Assembly (NCBI RefSeq): GCF_019039035.1
Contig: NZ_JAHNZT010000025.1
Coordinates: forward strand, 57,191 to 121,190
Source: Citreicoccus inhibens
GTDB taxonomy: Bacteria; Myxococcota; Myxococcia; Myxococcales; Myxococcaceae
Direction of reading: 5' to 3'
Length of the DNA stretch: 64,000 nucleotides
Of this stretch, positions 18,083 to 25,040 are shown one piece after another (positions within the stretch are counted from its first letter, which is position 1; every line of letters starts with the position of its first letter). Made by a program: the position numbers and the translations under genes. The notes under the pieces were generated by a model. That model was given only the letters and a program-made list of their open reading frames with translations. It was not told where the DNA came from and did not search any database.

Positions 18083-19114
18083 ATGGAGCTCGATGGCTCC
18101 GAGCGGGACGAGCTGGTGGCCGCGCTCCCGGGGGCATTCCCCTCGGAAGAGGCCCTGCGGCGCATGGTGCTCCAGCACTGCGGCCGAGCGCTCGACATGG
18201 AGCGCCAGGGGGATGTCCATGAGTGGACGCGTGGTCTCCTTCAGCGCGCGGAGGCCGAAGGCTGGACGGAGGCGCTGGTGAGGGGCGCGTACGCCGCCGC
18301 GCCTCAGAATGCGCGGCTGCACCGCTTCTTCCTGTCGTATCTCGCGTCCGTGCAGCGCAGCGTGCCCGCGGACGTGCTGGCGCGCATGGCGGGCGTGGCG
18401 CCGGGCACGCCCGCCCTGGCGTCGTGGCGTGAGCGGCTCGCGGTCCTCTCGCGCCGGGTGTGCCGGGTGGAGCTGGAGGGCGGCCGGGCGCTGGGCACCG
18501 GCTTCCTGGTGGCTCCCGACGTGGTGCTCACCAACTCGCACGTGGTGGAGAACCGGCTGCTGGAGGCGCTGCGAGTCCGCTTCGACCTCAAGGTGCTGCC
18601 GGACCGGAGCGTGCTGCACGCGGGCGCGCTGTATCCGGTGCGCGCGTGTCTGGCGCAGAGTCCGCACAGCCCGGCGGACCTCATGCGGCCCAAGCCGCGC
18701 GAGGCCACGCGAGACGAACTGGACTACGCCTTCCTCGTGGTGTCGGGCGAGCCGGGCGGGGACACGGGCCCGGGCCGACCCCGTGGGTGGATTCCCCTGT
18801 CGCGCGCGAGGGCGGCGTTCGCGCCGGGCTCGAGGGCGCTCGTCCTCCAGCACCCGGATGGCCGGCCCATGCAGGTGGCGCTGGAGACGTTCCAGGGCGT
18901 CAACCCGGGCCGCACGCGGGTGACGTACCGGACGACGACGCACCCCGGCTCCTCGGGCTCGCCGTGCTTCACCCAGGACCTGGAGCTGGTGGCGCTGCAC
19001 CACAGCGGGGATCCGCGCTCCGAGCACGGCGCGGAGGACGACGAGGGCATCCCGCTGGACACCATCCACGCCAGCCTGTCACCCGACGCGAGACGCCGGC
19101 TGGGTTGGGAGTGA
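18083..19114 (+). CDS. EAD1-trypsin-like serine protease
   Basis: A 343-residue protein with two domains. Residues 1-90 match effector-associated domain 1: ERDELVAALPGAFPSEEALR, then VHEWTRGLLQRAEAEGW and APQNARLH. Residues 120-335 are a trypsin-like protease with GTGFLVAPDVVLTNSHVV (His153), ELDYAFLVV (Asp214) and HPGSSGSPCF (Ser291), so the triad looks intact. There is no signal peptide, so it acts in the cytoplasm. EAD1 is known from comparative genomics as an adaptor that recruits effectors to NTPase-based conflict systems through matching EADs. No partner EAD is in the window. The next gene starts 42 bases on. It could be an inducible self-killing or signalling protease. Confidence 0.82.
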   Translation: MELDGSERDELVAALPGAFPSEEALRRMVLQHCGRALDMERQGDVHEWTRGLLQRAEAEGWTEALVRGAYAAAPQNARLHRFFLSYLASVQRSVPADVLARMAGVAPGTPALASWRERLAVLSRRVCRVELEGGRALGTGFLVAPDVVLTNSHVVENRLLEALRVRFDLKVLPDRSVLHAGALYPVRACLAQSPHSPADLMRPKPREATRDELDYAFLVVSGEPGGDTGPGRPRGWIPLSRARAAFAPGSRALVLQHPDGRPMQVALETFQGVNPGRTRVTYRTTTHPGSSGSPCFTQDLELVALHHSGDPRSEHGAEDDEGIPLDTIHASLSPDARRRLGWE

Positions 19115-19156
19115 GCGCGGACTGGAGGCCGTGAGGGCCCCTGGTATCGTCTGCGC

Positions 19157-21505
19157 ATGGGCCTCCCTGTTCGTCCCGACGCGCACCGTGGCGCACGCCT
19201 CGCGCGCGTGTGGCTGGCCGCGTTCCTGTTGCTGCCGACCTCGCTGGCCCTCGCGGGGGATGCCCGGCTGCGCGTGGCGGGCGCCAACGCCTCGGGGGAG
19301 GTGCGGCTGCGCATCCCCACGGAGGACTTCTCGCGCGAGCTGCGCGTGGAGCTGTTGCCGGGGCGCGCGTCGGACGGCGGCGTGGAGGAGTCCCTGCCCA
19401 CGGGCGTGACGGTGCTGGTGGATCCGCTCACCGCCACCGCGGACGGCGTGCAGGTGGCGCTCGGCGCCAGCGTGCGCGAGGCCCTGGACGGCGGTACCAC
19501 CGCGGGCCTCACCACGCGACAGCCCGTGCACGTGGTGCTCTCGGGACGATTGCCCTCGGCGGGCGAGTACACGGGCTCGCTGGTGTTGGTGCACGAAGGC
19601 GTGCGCGAGGTGACGACGCTCACGGTCACCCGCGTCCTGTCCGCGACGGTGGTGCAGCTGCCCGCGCCCGCGCCGGCCATGGCCTCCAGCCACTTCCTGG
19701 GCACCGAGGCCGAGGTGCGCCTGCCCTTCAAGGAGACGGCGGGCGTGGCGGGCGTGGTGGCCTCGCCCACGCTGCTGGAGTTGCGCCGCAAGGGGCCGGA
19801 CACGGGCACGGGCAGCGTGCAGTCCCATCTGGAGCGGGCGCGGTTCCTGGTGGAGGGCGGGCTGCCGGATGGCGGAGACCTGCCCCTGGTGGGCGATGCG
19901 ACGGAGCTGCCCGTGGCGGCCTACGGCAGCGGCGCGCTGCTGCTGCGCATGGAGGGGTTGGATGGCCCGGGGGAGTACTCCGGCACGGTGCGGCTCTCGG
20001 TGCGCCAGGGGGCGCCGGTGGAGCAGGCCTTCACGTTGTGGGTGCACCTGCCGTGGGGCTGGGGCGCGCTCATCATCGCCCTGGGCTCGCTGTGCTCGTA
20101 TGGGCTGCGCCTGTATGCGCAGCGGATTCGTCCTCGGGCCGTGCGGCTGCAACGCGCGCAGGAGCTGCGCCGGCGCATCCAGGCCCAGGTGACGGCGCAC
20201 GCCACCCAGCCCGAGCGGGGCGTGGGCGAGGCGCTGCTCGCGCAGGTGGACGCGCTCATCTCGGACATCGAGCGGCCCGTGCGCGGCGTGGCGGTGAGCG
20301 ACGCGGAGTTGACGGCGCTGGAGCCTCGGCTGCGCCTCTACGAGTCGTGGTGTGACACGTGGCGGCGCGCGCGCCCCTTGCAGTCACTCCTGTCCGAGGC
20401 GACCGAGCGGCTGCTCGCGGGAGTCGGGCAGCGCATCTCCGATTCGGACTCGACCCCGCAGGAACTCGCCACGGCCGCCTCGCAGCTGCGCGAGCTGGAT
20501 GTGCAGGCCCTGGCGCGTGCGGAGCTGGAGGCGCGGTGGAAGAGCCTGGACACGCAGGCGCAGGCGCTGGCGCGGCAGCTCGGCAGTGACAGCGCGCTGG
20601 GCTTCCGCCTCACCTACGAGCTGCTGCCGCTGTTGGAGGACGTGCACGCGCTGCTGTCACAGGACCTGGACGCCACGCGCCAGCGGCTGGAGCAGGCGCG
20701 GCGCTCCTACTTCGGCATCCTCTGCGCCGAGCTGACCGCGAGCCTCGCCTCGGACGTGCCGCCTCGGGGCTTCTCGCCGCAGGAGTGGGGCGCGCTGCGC
20801 ACCGATGTGCTGGCCAAGCTGGCCCAGGCGCGGCAGCTCGCGGACACGGACCTGGACGCGGCCTTTCGGCAGTACCAGGAGGCCCACGCCACGTCCGTGC
20901 GCCGGCTCATCCTGGCGCTGCGTGGCGCGGTGGAAGAGGCGCGGGCGATGTCCGCCACGGACGCGCAGCGCGCGGCCCTGGACGACATGGGCGCCAAGCT
21001 GCGCGACGCCATGGGCTTCCTGTCGCGCGAGTCGCCGCACGAAGCCGCGGCGCTGTACGAGAAGGTCCGCGACGCCTTCACCCTGTACGAGAACCCGCCG
21101 CGCGCGGCCGCCGCCTCGGCGACGCGGGGGCGGGTGCTGCCCTTCGCGGACGAAGAGGCGGTGCCCGCGCCCGCCCCTGTTCCTGGGGCCGCGCCGCCCG
21201 CCAGCGCGCCCATGGGGGGAAGCCTGCCGTCGATGCCGGCCGCCCCCTCGGAGCCGGCGTTGGGCGAGCTGGGCGGGCTGCCGCTGCCCGGGCCGCGCAA
21301 GCTGATGGCCATCGAGCTGCTCAGCCTGCTCTTGCTCACGGGTGTCGCGGTGGCGCTGGGCCTGCAACTGCTCAACGTGTTCTCGCCCACGTGGGGCGGC
21401 TTCGGCTCGGCGCTGACGGCGTTCCTGTGGGGCTTCGGTCTGCACCAGGTGGGCAACGCCACCTTCGAGGGGGTGGCCGGGCTCTGGACGAAGCTGGAGC
21501 GCTAG
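19157..21505 (+). CDS. large membrane protein with periplasmic beta domains and cytoplasmic coiled coil
   Basis: A 782-residue protein. A signal or anchor helix is at 14-33. Residues 35-298 are periplasmic beta-sandwich-like, with repeated edge strands SAGEYTGSLVLV and GPGEYSGTVRLSV. A membrane helix follows at 299-320 (GWGALIIALGSLCSYGLRLY). Residues 325-660 are charged helices with coiled-coil character, then comes a Pro/Ala linker and two more hydrophobic segments near 713-733 and 745-762. It is probably co-transcribed with the EAD1 protease 42 bases upstream. No known family is recognised. The topology would suit a sensor that links an outside signal to a cytoplasmic effector, which is inference. 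Its stop overlaps the convergent SDR stop in a shared CTAG. Confidence 0.65.
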   Translation: MGLPVRPDAHRGARLARVWLAAFLLLPTSLALAGDARLRVAGANASGEVRLRIPTEDFSRELRVELLPGRASDGGVEESLPTGVTVLVDPLTATADGVQVALGASVREALDGGTTAGLTTRQPVHVVLSGRLPSAGEYTGSLVLVHEGVREVTTLTVTRVLSATVVQLPAPAPAMASSHFLGTEAEVRLPFKETAGVAGVVASPTLLELRRKGPDTGTGSVQSHLERARFLVEGGLPDGGDLPLVGDATELPVAAYGSGALLLRMEGLDGPGEYSGTVRLSVRQGAPVEQAFTLWVHLPWGWGALIIALGSLCSYGLRLYAQRIRPRAVRLQRAQELRRRIQAQVTAHATQPERGVGEALLAQVDALISDIERPVRGVAVSDAELTALEPRLRLYESWCDTWRRARPLQSLLSEATERLLAGVGQRISDSDSTPQELATAASQLRELDVQALARAELEARWKSLDTQAQALARQLGSDSALGFRLTYELLPLLEDVHALLSQDLDATRQRLEQARRSYFGILCAELTASLASDVPPRGFSPQEWGALRTDVLAKLAQARQLADTDLDAAFRQYQEAHATSVRRLILALRGAVEEARAMSATDAQRAALDDMGAKLRDAMGFLSRESPHEAAALYEKVRDAFTLYENPPRAAAASATRGRVLPFADEEAVPAPAPVPGAAPPASAPMGGSLPSMPAAPSEPALGELGGLPLPGPRKLMAIELLSLLLLTGVAVALGLQLLNVFSPTWGGFGSALTAFLWGFGLHQVGNATFEGVAGLWTKLER

Positions 21506-22299
21506 TCCTTCTCGCGGACGGCGCGCGCCGCCAGCCGGTCCACCAGGCCCGGCATCACGAGCTTGAGGACCTGGGCCACCTTCGCCGAGGCCGTCATGAC
21601 GACCTCGCGCTCGCGGCGCTCCATGGCGCGCAGGATGATGGCCACGCACGTGCCCACGTCCATGGTGCGCTGGGATTCATCGCGGCGGCTCTCGCGCACC
21701 GGCGTGCCGTCGGGCCCGAGCGCGGCGTCGCGGATGTGCGTGGCCACGAAGCCGGGGGACACCACCAACACGTCCGTGCCGGTGCCGAGCAGCTCGATGC
21801 GCAGCGAGTCGAAGAAGCCCTGCATGGCGTGCTTGCTGGCCGCGTAGCCCGTGCGCGTGGGCACGCCCGTCTTCCCCGTCAGCGAGGACACCGCGACGAT
21901 GAGCCCCTTGCGCGCCTTCACGTGCGGCAGCGCGTGGTACGTGCAGTACACGGCGCCCAGGTAGTTGATGCGCATGAGGCGCTCGAAGAGGCCCAGGTCC
22001 TTCACGTCCTCCAAGCGCGAGTGCATGGTGACGCCCGCGTTGTTGACGAGCACGTCCACGCCGCCGAACGCCTCCACCGCGCGCTCCACCAACACGCGGC
22101 AGGCCTCGGGGTCCCCGACGTCCGTGGGCACGGCCAGCGCGGCGCCGCCCGCTTGGGTGCAGCGCGCCTTCACGCGCTCCAGCGCCTCGGCGTTGCGGGC
22201 CGCGAGCACCACGTTCGCCCCGCGCGCCGCGAGGACCACCGCCAGCTCCTCGCCAATGCCCGAGGAAGCGCCCGTCACGATGAGTGTCTTTCCACGCAT
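21502..22299 (-). CDS. SDR family oxidoreductase
   Basis: A 265-residue short-chain dehydrogenase/reductase. It has the cofactor loop TGASSGIGEELAVVLAARGA near residues 9-30, the NNAG motif, the catalytic Ser in AVSSLTGKTG and YAASKH with the Tyr/Lys pair. The C-terminus is hydrophobic (VAQVLKLVMPGLVDRLAAR), as in membrane-associated SDRs acting on lipids or steroids. Start ATG at 22299 with GAGG nine bases upstream; ATG at 22308 is a close alternative. Substrate unknown. Confidence 0.88.
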   Translation of the reverse strand: MRGKTLIVTGASSGIGEELAVVLAARGANVVLAARNAEALERVKARCTQAGGAALAVPTDVGDPEACRVLVERAVEAFGGVDVLVNNAGVTMHSRLEDVKDLGLFERLMRINYLGAVYCTYHALPHVKARKGLIVAVSSLTGKTGVPTRTGYAASKHAMQGFFDSLRIELLGTGTDVLVVSPGFVATHIRDAALGPDGTPVRESRRDESQRTMDVGTCVAIILRAMERREREVVMTASAKVAQVLKLVMPGLVDRLAARAVREKD

Positions 22300-22322
22300 G
22301 GCGCGCATCCTCGCAGGCGCGC

Positions 22323-22778
22323 TCACCGCGCGTCGAGTGACAGCGCCACCGTGACAGGCAGCCCCGTCCGCTTCGGATACGCGAGCCGGGACAGCTCCTC
22401 CTCGACGCAGCGCCCCGCCACGGTGCCCGCCAGCGCGCCTTCCACGGTGGCCCGCGCGCCGCCGTTCCCATCCAGGACCAGCCGCGCCGTCACGCGCGAA
22501 CCGGGATCCACCGAGCCGCAGTGCTTGAGCCGCTCACGCCCGGAGATGACCACGGCCTGGACGTCCTCGACGTAGGACTCTCGCCGCGTGGCCACGCGCC
22601 CCATCACGCTCGCGAGCGCGAACAGCAGCGCGCCCAGCCACAGCTTCCGACCGCTGCCGCGAGTCAGCCCGCGCGAGCGCTCCCACGCCTCATCCCTGAG
22701 GTCGTGTTGCTCCGCGGGAGGCGCGCCCGACGGTGCCGGAGCGGGGGAGGGTGGGGACTCGGGGGTTGGGTTGGACAC
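22323..22778 (-). CDS. small TonB-C/AgmX-like membrane protein
   Basis: A 151-residue protein with a Pro-rich N-terminus (ESPPSPAPAPSGAPPAE), a membrane helix near 48-66 (LWLGALLFALASVMG) and a periplasmic domain that begins LKHCGSVDPG and ends with GRCVEEELSRLAYPKR. The Cys-to-Cys span with a strand-strand-helix pattern is like the C-terminal domain seen in myxobacterial AgmX/PglI-type proteins, a TonB-C relative. The GTG at 22778 is chosen for its GAGAGG site; an ATG at 22820 is also in frame. It is 23 bases from the SDR start and in the same direction, so probably one unit. Its role is unclear, perhaps in envelope machinery or gliding. Confidence 0.6.
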   Translation of the reverse strand: MSNPTPESPPSPAPAPSGAPPAEQHDLRDEAWERSRGLTRGSGRKLWLGALLFALASVMGRVATRRESYVEDVQAVVISGRERLKHCGSVDPGSRVTARLVLDGNGGARATVEGALAGTVAGRCVEEELSRLAYPKRTGLPVTVALSLDAR

Positions 22779-23081
22779 GCGGGGCCTCTCGCGGGGCGGT
22801 GCTTCAGGGCGGGGGCGCATGATGCCGCAGATCGCCTCGCTTCCGTCGTCGCGGAAGGGACGCCTGCCTCCCCGCAGGGCAGGAAACGCGACCCGGCCCC
22901 CTCGCTCGACACGCGCGCGTGACCCGAGGGAGGACGCCCGTCTCCCTGGCTGGCGGGGCGGGCTTTCCGGGGCTGCGTGGATCCACTGGCCTTGGGGGGG
23001 CTCACGAGGAGGGGCGGGGTGACACTTCCCCTCGGGGATGGTGTTCCTCTCGCACAACGCTGTTCGCGAGGGGATTCCACC
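22779..23081. other. divergent intergenic region
   Basis: 303 bases between the leftward small membrane protein and the rightward ExbB gene. It must hold both promoters. I find no clear sigma-54 site, hairpin or coding frame. GAGGGG at 23068-23073 is the ribosome site of ExbB. Confidence 0.4.
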
Positions 23082-23756
23082 ATGTCGTCCATGTTCATGC
23101 CCGCCCAGGTTCCTTCTGAGCACCTGGGGTGGCTCAGCGGAAAGCTGCTCGGAGTGACGCTCACCAGCGCCGAGTGGGTGCTGTGGGTTCTGGTATGCCT
23201 GTCCGTGTTCTCCATCGCCATCATGCTGGAGCGCACGGTCTACTTCTCGCGGCACCGGCTCTCGGACTCGGAGGCCCTGGCGGTGCGGCTGACCCGCGGC
23301 GAGTTCGACGCCGTGCGCGTGGCGGTGCAGGGCAAGCGCGGCATGGAGGCCGCCGTCATCCGCGAGGCCCTCGCGTCCGCCTCGCAGGGCGCTGACGCGG
23401 TCGAGCAGATCATCGCGTCCACCGTGGCGCGCGAGCGGCCCCAGTACGAGCGCTTCCTCTCCTTCCTGGGCACGCTCGGCAACAACGCGCCGTTCATCGG
23501 CCTCTTCGGCACGGTGCTCGGCATCATCAAGGCCTTCCACGACCTGGGCTCCTTGAGCGTGAAGGGCGCCGCCATCCAGCAGACCGTCATGGCGGGTATC
23601 TCCGAGGCGCTCGTCGCCACGGCCGTGGGCCTCGCGGTGGCCATCCCCGCGGTGGTGGCCTTCAACGTCTTCAACCGTCAGCTCAAGACGCTGACCAGCC
23701 GCACCACCGCCCTGGGCCACGCGCTCGTGGGCAGCCTGCGCGCGGAGGCGAACTAG
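23082..23756 (+). CDS. exbB: MotA/TolQ/ExbB proton channel protein
   Basis: A 224-residue inner-membrane protein of the ExbB/TolQ family with three helices, near 28-48, 140-162 and 182-205. The family core is GTLGNNAPFIGLFGTVLGII with the proton-pore region, followed by GISEALVATAVGLAVAIPAV. With ExbD it uses the proton gradient to energise TonB. It starts at ATG 23082 with GAGGGG upstream and is followed two bases later by the ExbD gene. TolQ or a gliding-motor homologue is possible, but the downstream TonB and receptor make ExbB the better call. Confidence 0.9.
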   Translation: MSSMFMPAQVPSEHLGWLSGKLLGVTLTSAEWVLWVLVCLSVFSIAIMLERTVYFSRHRLSDSEALAVRLTRGEFDAVRVAVQGKRGMEAAVIREALASASQGADAVEQIIASTVARERPQYERFLSFLGTLGNNAPFIGLFGTVLGIIKAFHDLGSLSVKGAAIQQTVMAGISEALVATAVGLAVAIPAVVAFNVFNRQLKTLTSRTTALGHALVGSLRAEAN

Positions 23757-23758
23757 TC

Positions 23759-24187
23759 ATGGCCGGCGGCGCGTCTGACAACGACGAGGAGATTACAGGC
23801 ATCAACGTCACTCCGCTGGTCGACGTGGTGCTGGTGCTGCTCATCATCTTCATGGTGACCGCGAACTTCATCGTCCGCGAGACGGTGGAAGTGGACCTGC
23901 CCCGCGCGGCCAATGGCGGCGAGACGGTGCAAGGCCTGGTCAACGTGGTGCTCGACAAGGAAGGGAAGTTCTTCTTCGACGGCGCCGAGGTGAGCGAGGC
24001 GGACCTGTCTCGCAAGGTGGCCGAGGCGGTGGCCAAGGACAAGGACACGCGCGCCATCATCAGCGCGGACCAGACCATCCCGTACGGTCGGGTGATGCGG
24101 CTCATCGACGTGGTGAAGGGCCAGGGCATCGCCAAGTTCGCCCTCAACATCGAGAAGGACGTGGCCCCCGTGCCTTCGGCGGGCTGA
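23759..24187 (+). CDS. exbD: biopolymer transport protein ExbD
   Basis: A 142-residue protein with one N-terminal membrane helix. The motif NVTPLVDVVLVLLIIFMVTA contains the essential Asp of the proton path (VTPLVDV). The periplasmic domain ends with ISADQTIPYGRVMRLIDVVK, a standard ExbD/TolR feature. It sits in the exbB-exbD-tonB order, with two bases between it and ExbB and ten to the TonB gene, so it is a single operon. Confidence 0.92.
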   Translation: MAGGASDNDEEITGINVTPLVDVVLVLLIIFMVTANFIVRETVEVDLPRAANGGETVQGLVNVVLDKEGKFFFDGAEVSEADLSRKVAEAVAKDKDTRAIISADQTIPYGRVMRLIDVVKGQGIAKFALNIEKDVAPVPSAG

Positions 24188-24197
24188 CGGTGCTCCC

Positions 24198-24992
24198 ATG
24201 ACGCAGATGGTTCTCGACAACGTCGCGCTGAGGCTCCCGCGGCGCGGCGGCAGCGGAGTGCTGGTGGGCTTCGTGGTGGGCTCGCTCGTGCTGCACGGCG
24301 GGGCGCTCGTGGTGCTCAACACCCGCGCTCCCACCCTGGGGCAGCCCCAGCGTCCCGTGGAGATGGTGATGGTGGAGGTGACCAGGCCGCCGCCCCCGCC
24401 GCCTCCCGTGGAGGAGAAGAAGGCGGAGGAGCCCAAGCCGCCGCCCCCCAAGGCCCGGCCCGCGCGGCCCCCTCCCGTGAAGGTGGCCGAGGCCCCCAAG
24501 CCGCTGCCCCCGCCTCCGCCCGACGCGCCGCCTCCGCCCAACGACACGCCCGCGCCCACCAAGGCGCCCCTCGTGGTGGGCATCTCCATGTCCTCCACCA
24601 CCGCGTCCGGTGGCTTCGCGGCGGCGGTGGGCAACACGCTGTACGGTCGCACCGCGGAGAAGGCCACCGCGCCCAAGGAAGTGAAGGCGTACTCGGCCCC
24701 GAAGTACACGCCCATCTACCAGGTGGACAGCGAGCCCTCGCTGGCCAGCGAAGTGAAGATTCCCTATCCGGACGAGGCGCGCCGGGCGGGCATCGAGGGG
24801 ACGGTGACGCTGTCCATCACCATCGACCTCGAGGGCAAGGTCGTAGCCGCTCGCATCGTGTCGGGCCCGGGCTACGGGCTGAACGAGGCGGCGCGCGACG
24901 CGGTGATGCGCTTCCGCTTCAAGCCCGCCATCAAGCACGGCGAGCCTGTCTCCACCGAGATGAAGTACGCGTATACGTTCCTGCTCGACTGA
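24198..24992 (+). CDS. tonB: TonB energy transducer
   Basis: A 264-residue TonB protein. It has a membrane anchor at about 20-42, a long Pro/Lys-rich spacer at about 62-120 that spans the periplasm, and a C-terminal TonB domain from about 185 (PYPDEARRAGIEGTVTLSI, then GYGLNEAARDAVMRFRFKPA). It carries energy from ExbBD to outer-membrane receptors by binding their TonB box. The receptor gene follows 48 bases downstream, so the receptor is a likely partner. Confidence 0.92.
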   Translation: MTQMVLDNVALRLPRRGGSGVLVGFVVGSLVLHGGALVVLNTRAPTLGQPQRPVEMVMVEVTRPPPPPPPVEEKKAEEPKPPPPKARPARPPPVKVAEAPKPLPPPPPDAPPPPNDTPAPTKAPLVVGISMSSTTASGGFAAAVGNTLYGRTAEKATAPKEVKAYSAPKYTPIYQVDSEPSLASEVKIPYPDEARRAGIEGTVTLSITIDLEGKVVAARIVSGPGYGLNEAARDAVMRFRFKPAIKHGEPVSTEMKYAYTFLLD

Positions 24993-25040
24993 GCACCCGC
25001 GAGCCCTCCACACCCATCTCCTGTTGGTCCTCCTGACTCC

